A stretch of DNA of 64,000 nt from the NCBI GenBank assembly GCA_038255145.1, contig JBBSLP010000001.1:124001-188000 (forward strand), in the 5' to 3' direction. The stretch comes from WHTX01 sp038255145 (GTDB lineage: Bacteria; Actinomycetota; Acidimicrobiia; Acidimicrobiales; CAIXPF01). Positions 55,519 to 63,807 of this stretch are shown in pieces; position 1 is the first letter of the stretch; each line of letters begins with the position of its first letter. The position numbers were made by a program, and so were the translations under genes. Below the pieces are notes generated by a model. The model ran no database searches. It was not told where the DNA came from and was given only the letters and a program-made list of their open reading frames with translations.

Positions 55519-56745
55519 GTGACCACCCGTACCGCCACTGTCCGGTGCTCGGGCGAGCGGACGTCCGACGCCCTATCGTCCGTCGCCCGGCCTTCTGTCG
55601 GTCGGTCAGCGGCACGGGACGCGCTTGCGTTGCTCGCCCTTCTGTTGCTGGCCGCGTGCGGGGTCGACCGGGCCGGCGGCACCGCGACGGGGCCTGCGCC
55701 GCCGACGACCGCGCCGACGACGACAGGGGTCGGCCGCCACTTCGACGTCGTGCCCGTGGCCACGGGGTTCGACCGACCGACCTTCGTGGGTGCGGCGCCG
55801 GGTGACCCGAGCGGGCTGTGGGTCGTGGAGCAACCCGGCAGGGTGGTGCGGATCGACGGCCAACGTCGCGACGTGGCCCTCGACTGGACGGGGCGGGTCA
55901 AGCTGCACACCGAGGCCGGCCTGCTGGGCTTGGCCTTCCACCCCGGCTTCGCCACCAACCGCCGGGCGTTCCTGCACTGGTCGGACCCCACCGGCGCCAC
56001 CCGGGTGGCCGAGGTGCGGGCCGGCGTGGAAGGCACGTCCTTCCAGCCCGAGGTGGTGCGCGACCTGCTGCACCTCGAGCAACCGGAGGAGAACCACAAC
56101 GGGGGGCAGTTGGCCTTCGGTCCCGACGGGCGGTTGTACCTCGGCCTGGGCGACGGCGGTGGGGCCTTCGATCCCCGGCGCAGCGCCCAGGACCCCGGCC
56201 AGCTCCTGGGCAAGTTGGTGGCTGTCGACGTCGATGCGGTCGAGCCCGTGTGGGACGTCGTGCTCAGCGGGCTGCGCAACCCGTGGCGCTTCTCGTTCGA
56301 CCCCGGGCTGAGCGAGCTGTGGGTGGCCGACGTCGGCCAGGACCAGGTGGAGGAGATCAACCGGGTCCGCCTGGAGCTGGACGAGCCCCCCAAGAACCTG
56401 GGGTGGAGCGCGTACGACGGGACGACCCGGGTCGAGGGGCGCGATCTCGACCCCACGGGGGAGCTGATCATGCCCGTGGCCACCTACGACCACGGCCAGG
56501 GGTGTGCGGTGATCGGCGGGTTCGTCTACTACGGCACCCAGTTGCCCGAGCTGAACCGTCGCTACCTGTACGGGGACTTCTGCAGCGGCACCCTGTGGTC
56601 GCTGGTCGGCACCCCCGTCGGCGGCGCCGCCGACGTGCGCCGTGAAACGGCAACGGTCCCCCAGCTCACCCACATCGGGACCGACGCCACCGGCGAGATC
56701 GTGTTCACCTCGGCCACCGGCACCGTCTACCAGGCGGTGCCCTGA
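55519..56745 (+). CDS. PQQ-dependent sugar dehydrogenase-like (GSDH) lipoprotein
   Basis: 408 residues from GTG 55519 (TAGACA eight bases upstream). A hydrophobic LALLALLLLAACG ends in lipobox LAAC (Cys about 47), then a Thr/Pro linker. The GSDH six-blade propeller follows: VATGFDRPTFVGAAPGDPSG, LWVVEQPGRVVRI, EAGLLGLAFHPGFATNRRAF, PEENHNGGQLAFGPDGRLYLGLGDGG, GLRNPWRFSFDPGLSELWVADVGQ and LGWSAYDGT. The NHNGGQLxFGPDGxLYxxxGDGG and LRNPxRFSFD motifs with the His carry the PQQ/Ca site in soluble glucose and aldose dehydrogenases. It probably oxidises a sugar outside the cell, or acts as a hedgehog-interacting-like binding protein. Confidence 0.92.
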   Translation: MTTRTATVRCSGERTSDALSSVARPSVGRSAARDALALLALLLLAACGVDRAGGTATGPAPPTTAPTTTGVGRHFDVVPVATGFDRPTFVGAAPGDPSGLWVVEQPGRVVRIDGQRRDVALDWTGRVKLHTEAGLLGLAFHPGFATNRRAFLHWSDPTGATRVAEVRAGVEGTSFQPEVVRDLLHLEQPEENHNGGQLAFGPDGRLYLGLGDGGGAFDPRRSAQDPGQLLGKLVAVDVDAVEPVWDVVLSGLRNPWRFSFDPGLSELWVADVGQDQVEEINRVRLELDEPPKNLGWSAYDGTTRVEGRDLDPTGELIMPVATYDHGQGCAVIGGFVYYGTQLPELNRRYLYGDFCSGTLWSLVGTPVGGAADVRRETATVPQLTHIGTDATGEIVFTSATGTVYQAVP

Positions 56746-56877
56746 GCCGCCGAGTTGGTCCAAGGCAGAAGACACTGGCGTGAGCAGGCGTGCTCTCCCT
56801 CGACCGACGCCGGCCATCGGCGGTTGCTCCGCCGCGGAGGCCGTCGACGGGCATGTGCCCTCGGACGCGGCGGCACG

Positions 56878-56906
56878 GGGGGGCTCCACAACACGCGGAG
56901 CCCCCC
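56878..56906. terminator. Bidirectional terminator-like hairpin
   Basis: Perfect 10-bp arms ggggggctcc / ggagcccccc with a nine-base loop lie between the convergent GSDH-like and cyclase genes. The rest of the 205-base gap has no recognised feature. Confidence 0.75.
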
Positions 56907-56950
56907 GGCCAGCGGCCGTCCTCGGCACCGATCCGACAGGTGCCCTGGGG

Positions 56951-58234
56951 TCAGTGTCCCGGCGCCAGCCCCATCGGCGGGACGTTGCCAGCGGTGGCCC
57001 CCAGCGCGTACTGCGGGGAATACGAGTACACGAACTCGTAGGAGCCGGCCTCGGCCAACCCGTCGGAGATCACGCCCTCGCCGATGCGCACACCCTCCCG
57101 GGTCAGCAGCCACTGGTGGACGGGGAAGGCGTCGCCGGGCAGGTCGGTGTTGCCGAGCACCTCGAGCCCGAAGGTGTCCGAGGCCACCACCACCGGACGG
57201 TGATCGGCCAGGTACTTGGCCTCACGGACGTAGATGCCGGGCTCGGCGGCCAGGTAGCGGTCGTAGGTGGCGGGATCCTCGGCCAGCTTGTGCCAGCCGG
57301 TGCGGATGACCACGGCGTCGCCTGCCCCGATGCCCTCGACCCCCTCCCAGGCCATCGTCTCCAGCAGGTCCTCGAGGGTGATGCGATAGTTGTCGGTCAG
57401 GAAGGCGTTGCCTCCCACGGTGTCGACGTCGTTGCCGCCGGTGTCCTGCTTCCACCCCAGCACGTCGATGAGCACGCCCCGGGTCACGAAGGGCCCGACG
57501 TGCTCCATGCCCAACTTGGTCGTGCCCGTGGGGGCGGCGAACTCGGAGGCCAGGAACCCGTTGTAGTAGACGTCGCCCACGCCCACGTGGTTGAGGTTGT
57601 CGAGCTGTGTGGCGATCTGGTAGGTGCCGCCCTCAGGGAAGCGTTCCTCGAATGAGCTCACCTGGTTGGGGCCGATCGCCCCCTGGCCCCCCCAGTACCA
57701 CAGCGGCCCCCGCTCACGGTCGGCCTGGCGCCACTCATCCTCGCCGGCATCGCCCCGGGTCGTGGTGGTGAAGTAGTCCGAGCCGTTGGGCGTGAACCCG
57801 TAGCCGAACAGGCGCTGCTGGTACTTCCGGGGCGGGTAGGCGACGAAGGCGGGGAAGCCGTTGACCATGAGGTGGCCCATGTTGTGGGTGGTCACGGTGC
57901 TGGCCCCGGCGAGCAGTCCCAGGGCGGCGGCCGTGGTCGTCGGGGTGATCTCGTTGAGCGTGCCCCGCTCGTCCTCGGCGCCGTAGCGGGCCGCGGTGGC
58001 CGCCGCCCACTCGCCGTTGAGGGCGCCCTCGATGGAGAAGCTGTCGTCGTAGTCACCCGGGTCGCACGCCGAGCCCGGGGCCTTGGCCCGGGTGGCGGTG
58101 GTCGTGCTCGCCCCGGCGACGCCGGCCAGCAGGCCGCCGGTGGCGCTGGCCACCGCGCCGACGGCACCGAGCTTGGCCGCACCGCCCAACAGCTGACGAC
58201 GGTTGAGGTGGTACTGCAGGTGATCCAGCCGCAT
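56951..58234 (-). CDS. Tat-exported cyclase-family (kynurenine-formamidase-like) hydrolase
   Basis: 427 residues. A twin-arginine signal NRRQLLGGAAKLGAVGAVAS is present at residues 11-30, so the folded protein is exported. The cyclase (PF04199) features are spread: RGTLNEITPTTTAAALGLLA near the start, THNMGHLMVNGFPAFVAYPP, QIATQLDNLNHVGVGDVYYN (the H-x-G-x-H-like metal site reads LDNLNHVG), GPFVTRGVLIDVLGW, and GAGDAVVIRTGWHKL near the end, and ASDTFGLEVLG. Members hydrolyse formamides, carbinols or cyclic esters with Mn/Zn. The substrate here is unknown. Confidence 0.9.
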   Translation of the reverse strand: MRLDHLQYHLNRRQLLGGAAKLGAVGAVASATGGLLAGVAGASTTTATRAKAPGSACDPGDYDDSFSIEGALNGEWAAATAARYGAEDERGTLNEITPTTTAAALGLLAGASTVTTHNMGHLMVNGFPAFVAYPPRKYQQRLFGYGFTPNGSDYFTTTTRGDAGEDEWRQADRERGPLWYWGGQGAIGPNQVSSFEERFPEGGTYQIATQLDNLNHVGVGDVYYNGFLASEFAAPTGTTKLGMEHVGPFVTRGVLIDVLGWKQDTGGNDVDTVGGNAFLTDNYRITLEDLLETMAWEGVEGIGAGDAVVIRTGWHKLAEDPATYDRYLAAEPGIYVREAKYLADHRPVVVASDTFGLEVLGNTDLPGDAFPVHQWLLTREGVRIGEGVISDGLAEAGSYEFVYSYSPQYALGATAGNVPPMGLAPGH

Positions 58235-58303
58235 GAACGCTCTCCCCCTGGTGCTTGCGTGGTGCCGAGGAGCCGCCTGTTGGCCCGGGAAGGTTCCCCC
58301 CTC

Positions 58304-58326
58304 CCCCGGTGGCGTCTCCGCCGGGG
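58304..58326 (-). terminator. Hairpin after zwf
   Basis: Arms ccccggtgg / ccgccgggg match at eight of nine positions around cgtct, 38-60 bases past the zwf stop on the minus strand and before the cyclase start. On the minus strand the hairpin is followed by a G-run instead of T. Confidence 0.4.
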
Positions 58327-58363
58327 AAGATAACGCCGCCCCAGGAGGTGACCAAATGTCAGC

Positions 58364-59830
58364 TCATTCAGCCGACTTGCGCCAGCCTCGTTCGAAGGGC
58401 AGGCGCCAGGCGTGGGGGGCGATGAGCTGGTGGATGGCGTTGGGGCCCCACGAGCCGGGGGCGTAGGGGCGCACCGGTGAGGGGTCCCCCAGCAGGGGGG
58501 TGGAGATCTCCCAAAGCCGCTCGATGCCCTCGGACGTGGTGAACAACGTGTGGTCACCGCTCATGGCGTCGTAGATCAGCCGCTCGTAGGCCTCGAGCAC
58601 GTCGGACTGCTTGCCCGTCTCGTGCAGGGCGAACTGCAGGCTCAACTTGTCCAACCGCAGGCCCGGCCCCGGCCGCTTGCCGTAGAACGACAGCGACAGC
58701 TTGGATGCGTCGGCCAGGTCGAACGTCAGGTGGTCGGGGCCCTGTGCTCCCACGCCGGAACCGGCGGGGAACATCGACTTCGGCGGCTCACGGAAGGCGA
58801 TGGAGATGATCCGGGCCCCTTCCGCCATGCGCTTGCCCGTGCGCAGGAAGAAGGGCACACCCCCCCATCGCCAGTTGTCGATCTCGCAGCGCAGGGCGAT
58901 GAACGTCTCGGTCTCGGAATGCGGTGACACCCCGACCTCGTCCCGGTAGCCGCCGTACTGGCCCCGCACCACGTCGCCGGGCTGGATGGGCTTCATGGAC
59001 CGGAAGACCTTGTTCTTCTCCTCGTTGATGGCCTTGGGCCGAAGCTCGGTCGGCGGCTCCATGGCCATGAACGCCAGCACCTGCATCAGGTGGGTCACCA
59101 CCATGTCCCGATAGGCGCCGGTCGACTCGTAGAACGACGCCCGCCGGTCAAGCGACAACACCTCGGGCACGTCGATCTGCACGTGGTCGATGTGGTTGCG
59201 GTTCCAGATGGGCTCGAACAGACCGTTGGCGAAGCGGAACGCGAGGATGTTCAGCGCCGCCTCCTTGCCCAGGAAGTGGTCGATCCGAAAGATCTGGGAC
59301 TCGTCGAACACCTCGTGCAGGAACGCGTTCAGCTTCCGGGAGCTGGCCAGATCGACCCCGAAGGGCTTCTCCATGATGATCCGGGACCGCTCGACCAGGC
59401 CGGCTTCGCCGAGCATGGCCACCACGGCCCGGGCCGCGGCCGGGGGCACGCTCAGGTAGTGCAGGCGGCGGGCCTCGCCCTCGAGCGACGCCTCGGCCCG
59501 GTGCACGGCCTCACGCAGGCCATCGGCCCCCAGGCCCTGGCACACGTAGCTGAGCTTGCGCTCGAAGGCGCCCCACTCCTCATCGGTGATGTGGCGCCGT
59601 GAGTACTTCTCGCACGCGGTGTGGGCCAGATCCCGGAAGGCTTCCTCGTCGAGGTCGTCGAGCGAACAACCGACGATGCGGCAGTCGGGGATCAACCCCG
59701 TCAGCGACAGGTGGAGCAGCCCGGGCAGCAGCTTGCGGGCGGCCAGGTCCCCCGTGGCCCCGAACAGCACGATGACGTGCGGTTTGAGGGGGGACATGAG
59801 AGAGGAGTTGATGTCGGCGGGATCGGTCAC
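58364..59830 (-). CDS. zwf: Glucose-6-phosphate 1-dehydrogenase
   Basis: 488 residues from GTG 59830, seven bases after GGAG (ATG at 59797 is an alternative). NADP site VIVLFGATGDLAARKLLPGL, EKPFGVDLASSRKLN, and the active site FRIDHFLGKEAALNILAFRF with the catalytic His following Asp. NRNHIDHVQIDVPEVLSLDR, GAYRDMVVTHLMQVLAFMAM, GVPFFLRTGKRMAEG and the C-terminal YERLIYDAMSGDHTLF complete the family pattern. The enzyme starts the oxidative pentose phosphate pathway, making NADPH. No edd, gnd or opcA gene is adjacent. Confidence 0.97.
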   Translation of the reverse strand: MTDPADINSSLMSPLKPHVIVLFGATGDLAARKLLPGLLHLSLTGLIPDCRIVGCSLDDLDEEAFRDLAHTACEKYSRRHITDEEWGAFERKLSYVCQGLGADGLREAVHRAEASLEGEARRLHYLSVPPAAARAVVAMLGEAGLVERSRIIMEKPFGVDLASSRKLNAFLHEVFDESQIFRIDHFLGKEAALNILAFRFANGLFEPIWNRNHIDHVQIDVPEVLSLDRRASFYESTGAYRDMVVTHLMQVLAFMAMEPPTELRPKAINEEKNKVFRSMKPIQPGDVVRGQYGGYRDEVGVSPHSETETFIALRCEIDNWRWGGVPFFLRTGKRMAEGARIISIAFREPPKSMFPAGSGVGAQGPDHLTFDLADASKLSLSFYGKRPGPGLRLDKLSLQFALHETGKQSDVLEAYERLIYDAMSGDHTLFTTSEGIERLWEISTPLLGDPSPVRPYAPGSWGPNAIHQLIAPHAWRLPFERGWRKSAE

Positions 59831-59927
59831 GCGTCGCTCCGTCTCATCGGGATCGGACGCTAGGACCGTCGTGTTGCCGCAATGTGTCCAGCGTGACAGC
59901 GAGACGTGAACGACAGGGGCACGCCAG

Positions 59928-60716
59928 CTAGCGGGCGGCCACGACGCCGTGGCCGCCCGCATGCTGGTCGAGGTCGGGGCGCAGGACGACGTGGTAGGCG
60001 ATGGCGATCCAGGCCACGCCCACGGCGGCGCCGACGATGACGTCGGTCAGGAAGTGGTGGCCCGAGTACATGCGGCAGTAGGCCACCAGGACGCCGGTGG
60101 CCACCCCGACCACGCCGCTGATGACCACGTTGCGCAGGAGCAGGCGGCCGGCCAGCAGGGTCAGCACCAGCAGCGTGAGCCCGGCCCACAGGCTGATGGC
60201 CGAGCCCACGTGCCCCGAGGGGAAGCTGGACGTGGCGTGCACCTCGCCGAGGGGCTGCACCGGGGGCCGGTCACGGCCCACCACCAGGGAGCTCAGCAGG
60301 TAGGTCAGCTTCTCACCGCCCACGCAGACCAGCATGAACACCGGTGGGCCCCAGCGGCGGACCACCAGCCCTAGCACCAGCATGGCGCCGAACCAGACGA
60401 CGGCGACCGGGATGGGGTCGGCGATCCGGGTGCCGAGGGCGGTGAGGTCGTCGAGACGGGGGGTGCGACCGGCTTCGAGGGACCGGGCGATGCGCAGGTC
60501 CAAGCGGAGCAGGGCGTTGTCGTCGAAGGCCCTGGTCAGCAGCAGCCCGAGCGCGGACACCACCACCACCAGGCCCACCAGCCAGGCCAGGAACCGGGGT
60601 CCGACGGTCTTGGCCTCCTCGCCCAGCTCGTGGCGCCACCCATCGGGATGGGCGCCTCGCCCTGCCGTGGTCACCCCCGCACCCCGGGGGTGGAGCAGAT
60701 CCCGTCGTGTCGTCAC
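59928..60716 (-). CDS. PAP2-superfamily membrane phosphatase
   Basis: About 262 residues from GTG 60716, with TACGCC six bases upstream; a longer start at 60800 and a shorter one at 60674 are possible. Six membrane segments can be traced. The three phosphatase motifs are present: K-x6-RP-type KLTYLLSSLVVGRDRPPVQP, SSFPSGHVGSAISLWAG (P-S-G-H), and YCRMYSGHHFLTDVIVG (S-R/R-x5-H-x3-D-type). It should act on phosphatidic acid or undecaprenyl/lipid pyrophosphates at the outer membrane face. LGEVHATSSFPSGHVG is typical of actinobacterial undecaprenyl-type PAP2 proteins. Confidence 0.92.
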   Translation of the reverse strand: MTTRRDLLHPRGAGVTTAGRGAHPDGWRHELGEEAKTVGPRFLAWLVGLVVVVSALGLLLTRAFDDNALLRLDLRIARSLEAGRTPRLDDLTALGTRIADPIPVAVVWFGAMLVLGLVVRRWGPPVFMLVCVGGEKLTYLLSSLVVGRDRPPVQPLGEVHATSSFPSGHVGSAISLWAGLTLLVLTLLAGRLLLRNVVISGVVGVATGVLVAYCRMYSGHHFLTDVIVGAAVGVAWIAIAYHVVLRPDLDQHAGGHGVVAAR

Positions 60717-60806
60717 GCAGCCGGCGTACCCGGGCCTCCCCCACCCGAACCGGCGCCGTCCGACAGGCGAAGCACCCGGCCCGGTGGCCGCCACGGCCAC
60801 GGCGAC

Positions 60807-61229
60807 TCACTCGTCGTTCCAGGGGTTCACGACCGTGATCCCTGTGCCGGTGAAGTCCGAGGTGTTGCGGGTGGCGAGGACGGCGCCGTGGCTACGACAG
60901 ATCGCGGTGATCTGTGCATCAGCCGCACTGATCGGCCGACCAACTCGCTCCCGCAGGACGACAACGTCGGCGTAGTGCACGGCGGCGGTCTCGTCGAATG
61001 CGGCGACCCGATGATCGAAGTCCTCGGCGACGATCGCTTCGACTCGCTCGGCGAGCGACGCCTTCCGCCGCCCATCGGGCAGCCTCGCCACGCCGTAGAG
61101 CAGTTCCGAGAGCGTGATCGCCGTCAAGAACACCTCGTCAGCGGGCTGTCGGTCTACCCACTCGAGCACGACCACCGCGGGCTCGATGCGCATGAGCTCG
61201 GAGATGACGTTGGTGTCGAGGACGATCAC
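60807..61229 (-). CDS. vapC: VapC/FitB-type PIN-domain ribonuclease toxin
   Basis: 140 residues from GTG 61229, which overlaps the antitoxin stop by four bases (GTGA) and gives the classical start VIVLDTNVISELMR. PIN-domain acidic residues: Asp in LDTNVISE, Glu in TAITLSELLYGVARLPDGRR, Asp in GRPISAADAQITAICRSHGA, and the closing TRNTSDFTGTGITVVNPW. The LLYGVA and NPW end are characteristic of FitB/VapC from actinobacteria. It is a Mg-dependent RNase held inactive by the preceding antitoxin. Confidence 0.93.
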   Translation of the reverse strand: MIVLDTNVISELMRIEPAVVVLEWVDRQPADEVFLTAITLSELLYGVARLPDGRRKASLAERVEAIVAEDFDHRVAAFDETAAVHYADVVVLRERVGRPISAADAQITAICRSHGAVLATRNTSDFTGTGITVVNPWNDE

Positions 61230-61471
61230 TCGGGCGGCTCCCACGTGCGCGGCCGTTCAACCCGCTCCGGTTGCTCGAGGTCGATGCCGCCGAGCGTCGC
61301 GAACCGCTGATGGACACGAGTCCCGAGACCACCCGAGACCTGCGGCTTCGCCAGGGCATCGCGCAGGATCGCCCGAACCTCGGCCTCCATCGACCGTCCA
61401 TGGCGAGCCGCCCTCACCCGCAGCTGAGCACGAAGGTCCTCGTCGAGGTCCCGGATCGTCAACGTGGCCAT
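61226..61471 (-). CDS. vapB: FitA-like/VapB ribbon-helix-helix antitoxin
   Basis: 81 residues. The N-terminal DNA-binding RHH domain is MATLTIRDLDEDLRAQLRVR followed by AARHGRSMEAEVRAILRDAL, the FitA form ending in a helix with EAEVR. The C-terminal ~35 residues (GGLGTRVHQRFATLGGIDLE, PERVERPRTWEPPE) wrap the toxin active site in known complexes. It starts just downstream of a near-perfect palindrome and overlaps the toxin gene by four bases. Confidence 0.92.
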   Translation of the reverse strand: MATLTIRDLDEDLRAQLRVRAARHGRSMEAEVRAILRDALAKPQVSGGLGTRVHQRFATLGGIDLEQPERVERPRTWEPPE

Positions 61472-61498
61472 CGTCGTCCCCCTCGATCACGTCACCCG

Positions 61499-61524
61499 TG
61501 CAAGCGTTGCTGTCAACGCTAGCA
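61499..61524. promoter_or_regulatory. Likely autoregulatory operator of the FitAB/VapBC module
   Basis: The arms TGCaAGCGTTG / CAACGCTaGCA around ctgt match at 10 of 11 positions (a-a is the only mismatch). On the minus strand it contains TTGACA (61516-61511), a consensus -35. It lies 28-53 bases before the antitoxin start. Binding by the RHH antitoxin would repress the operon. Confidence 0.7.
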
Positions 61525-61596
61525 ATTCGCCGTTGGCCGTGGCCCAATTCGCCGTGATGCGGAACCGATCCAAGGTGTCGCCCCCTCGACCAGCCG

Positions 61597-61602
61597 TACG
61601 CT
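61597..61602 (+). promoter_or_regulatory. -10 box of a leaderless promoter
   Basis: TACGCT lies seven bases before the GTG at 61610, matching the box at 18645 and 44889. Confidence 0.5.
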
Positions 61603-61609
61603 CACGGCC

Positions 61610-62725
61610 GTGCCCGCCGGCGAAGAGGTCGACCGCTCCCGCCCCGACGAGCGGGCCTGGTGCGACGAGGCCATGCGCCGCCTCGAGGCCGAGGCCACCC
61701 GCTCGGCCGACACCCATCTTCACGTCTACCCCCTGCCCCCGGCCTGGGGCATCGACGTGTACATGAAGGACGAGGCCGCCCACCCCACCGGCTCGCTCAA
61801 GCACCGCCTGGCCCGCTCGTTGTTCCTCTACGCCCTCGCCAACGGCTGGGTGGGGCAGGGCACGACGGTGGTCGAGGCGTCCTCGGGCTCGACCGCGGTG
61901 TCCGAGGCCTACTTCGCCGACCTGTTGGACCTGCCCTTCGTGGCCGTCATGCCCCGCTCCACCAGCATCGAGAAGGTGGAGCTCATCGAGGGCTACGGGG
62001 GGCGCTGTCACTTCGTGGACCAGGCCGGGGACATCTACGAGGTGGCCCGCGAGCTGGCCCAGGACTGCGGCGGCCACTACCTGGACCAGTTCACCTACGC
62101 CGAGCGGGCCACCGACTGGCGGGGCAACAACAACATCGCCGAGTCCATCTTCGACCAGCTCCGCCTGGAGGCCCATCCCATCCCCGCGTGGATCGTGGTC
62201 GGGGCGGGCACCGGGGGCACGTCGGCCACCATCGGCCGCTACCTGCGCTACCGCCGCCACCCCACCCGCCTGGCCGTGGTCGACCCCGAGGGCTCGGCCT
62301 TCCTGCCCGCATGGCGGGCCGGGGACACGGCGATGGGCGCCGGCGCGATGACGGGGCGCTCGTCACGCATCGAGGGCATCGGTCGTCCCCGGGTCGAGCC
62401 CTCGTTCGTTCCTGCGGTGATCGACCGCATGATCCAGGTGCCCGACGCCGCCTCGATCGCCGCCATGCGCCACGTCCGCCGGGCCACCGGGCGCCACGTG
62501 GGCGGCTCCACCGGCACCAACCTGTGGGGGGTGTTGCACCTGGTCGCGGCCATGCGCGACGCCGGGGAGTGCGGCTCCATCGTCACCCTCATCTGTGACG
62601 GCGGCGAGCGCTACGCCCACACCTACGACGACGATGCCTGGGTTGCCGACCAGGGCCTCGACCTGGGCCCGCCCACCGACGCCATCGAGACCTTCCTGGC
62701 CGGCGGGCCGTGGCACGGTCCCTAG
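61610..62725 (+). CDS. PLP-dependent cysteine-synthase-fold enzyme (Cds1/cysteine desulfhydrase-like)
   Basis: 371 residues from GTG 61610. The fold type II PLP enzyme has the lysine in HPTGSLKHRLARSLFLYALA, the Asn/Ser loop as VEASSGSTAVSEAYFADLL, the phosphate loop VVGAGTGGTSATIGRYLRYR and GGSTGTNLWGVLHLVAAMRD near the end. EGIGRPRVEPSFVPAVIDRM and the VGGSTG(T/T)N form match the actinobacterial Cds1/Rv3684 group, an L-cysteine desulfhydrase releasing H2S, better than CysK/CysM. It is 62 bases upstream of oleA, but nothing else links them. Confidence 0.9.
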   Translation: MPAGEEVDRSRPDERAWCDEAMRRLEAEATRSADTHLHVYPLPPAWGIDVYMKDEAAHPTGSLKHRLARSLFLYALANGWVGQGTTVVEASSGSTAVSEAYFADLLDLPFVAVMPRSTSIEKVELIEGYGGRCHFVDQAGDIYEVARELAQDCGGHYLDQFTYAERATDWRGNNNIAESIFDQLRLEAHPIPAWIVVGAGTGGTSATIGRYLRYRRHPTRLAVVDPEGSAFLPAWRAGDTAMGAGAMTGRSSRIEGIGRPRVEPSFVPAVIDRMIQVPDAASIAAMRHVRRATGRHVGGSTGTNLWGVLHLVAAMRDAGECGSIVTLICDGGERYAHTYDDDAWVADQGLDLGPPTDAIETFLAGGPWHGP

Positions 62726-62787
62726 CGCCTGCAGGGACGATCACCCAACGTGGCACACTCGCGGACGCGCTAGTGGAGGATCTGAGC

Positions 62788-63807
62788 TTGCAAGGCACCG
62801 CTGCATTCCGTCACTCGAACACCGCGATCGTGGCGGTGAGCGCCGTCGAGGCGCCCATCGTGGTCACGTCGGCCCAGTTCGACGAGCGCCTGGCCTCGAC
62901 CTACGAGCGCCTGGACATCCGCCCTGGCCTGCTCGAAGGCCTGGCCGGCATCCGTGAGCGCCGCTGGTGGCCGACGGAGACCCGCTTCGCCGACGCCGCC
63001 GTCATGGCCGGGGAGGCCGTGCTCGAGGAGGCCGGCATCGACCGGGGCCGCATCGGCCTGCTCATCGGCACCTCGGTGTGCCGGGACCACCTCGAGCCGT
63101 CGTCCTCGGTCGAGGTCCACCACCGCCTGGGCATGCCCACGTCGTGCATGAACTTCGACCTGGCCAACGCCTGCCTGGGCTTCGTCAACGGCATGCACCT
63201 GGCCTCGACCATGATCGATTCGGGCCAGATCGAGTACGCCATCGTCGTGGACAGCGAGGGCAGCCGCCACACCCAGGAGGTCACGCTCGACCGCCTGGCC
63301 GCCGACGACGCCACCGCTGAAGACATGTTCGCCCAGTTCGCCACCCTGACCCTGGGCTCCGGCGCCGCGGCCATGGTCCTGGGCCCCGCCGATCGCCACC
63401 CCGAGGGCCACCGCATGGTGGCCAGCGCGTCGCGCGCCGCCACCCAGCACTACGACCTGTGCGTGGGTGACCTCGACCGCATGCGCACCGACACCAAGGC
63501 CCTGCTCGACGCCGGCCTCGAGCTGGCCGAGACGGCATGGCGCCCCATGACCAGCGAGGTCTGGGCCGACATGGACCGCTACATCATCCACCAGATCTCC
63601 TCGGTGCACACCAGCCTGACCTGCCAACGCCTGGGCATCGACCCCAAGAAGGTGCCTCTCACCTTCCCCTTCCTGGGCAACGTCGGGCCCGCCTCGGTGC
63701 CCATCACCCTGGCGTCGGAGTCCGCCTCCCTCAACGCCGGGGACCGGGTGCTGTGCCTGGGCATCGGCTCGGGCCTGAACACCGCCGCCACCGAGCTCAT
63801 CTGGTGA
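62788..63807 (+). CDS. oleA: OleA-like 3-oxoacyl-ACP synthase III (long-chain olefin biosynthesis)
   Basis: About 339 residues from TTG 62788, chosen because GGAGGA lies seven bases upstream; GTG 62773 and GTG 62710 are in frame but leave no such site. Thiolase-fold residues: Cys in MNFDLANACLGFVNGMHLAS, His in YIIHQISSVHTS, Asn in PFLGNVGPASVP. GLLIGTSVCRDHLEPSSSVE, AFADAAVMAGE-like FADAAVMAGEAVLEEAGID and LGSGAAAMVLGPADRHPEGH match OleA. It condenses two fatty acyl-CoAs to a beta-keto acid. The next gene starts within its stop and encodes an OleB-like hydrolase. Confidence 0.92.
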   Translation: MQGTAAFRHSNTAIVAVSAVEAPIVVTSAQFDERLASTYERLDIRPGLLEGLAGIRERRWWPTETRFADAAVMAGEAVLEEAGIDRGRIGLLIGTSVCRDHLEPSSSVEVHHRLGMPTSCMNFDLANACLGFVNGMHLASTMIDSGQIEYAIVVDSEGSRHTQEVTLDRLAADDATAEDMFAQFATLTLGSGAAAMVLGPADRHPEGHRMVASASRAATQHYDLCVGDLDRMRTDTKALLDAGLELAETAWRPMTSEVWADMDRYIIHQISSVHTSLTCQRLGIDPKKVPLTFPFLGNVGPASVPITLASESASLNAGDRVLCLGIGSGLNTAATELIW

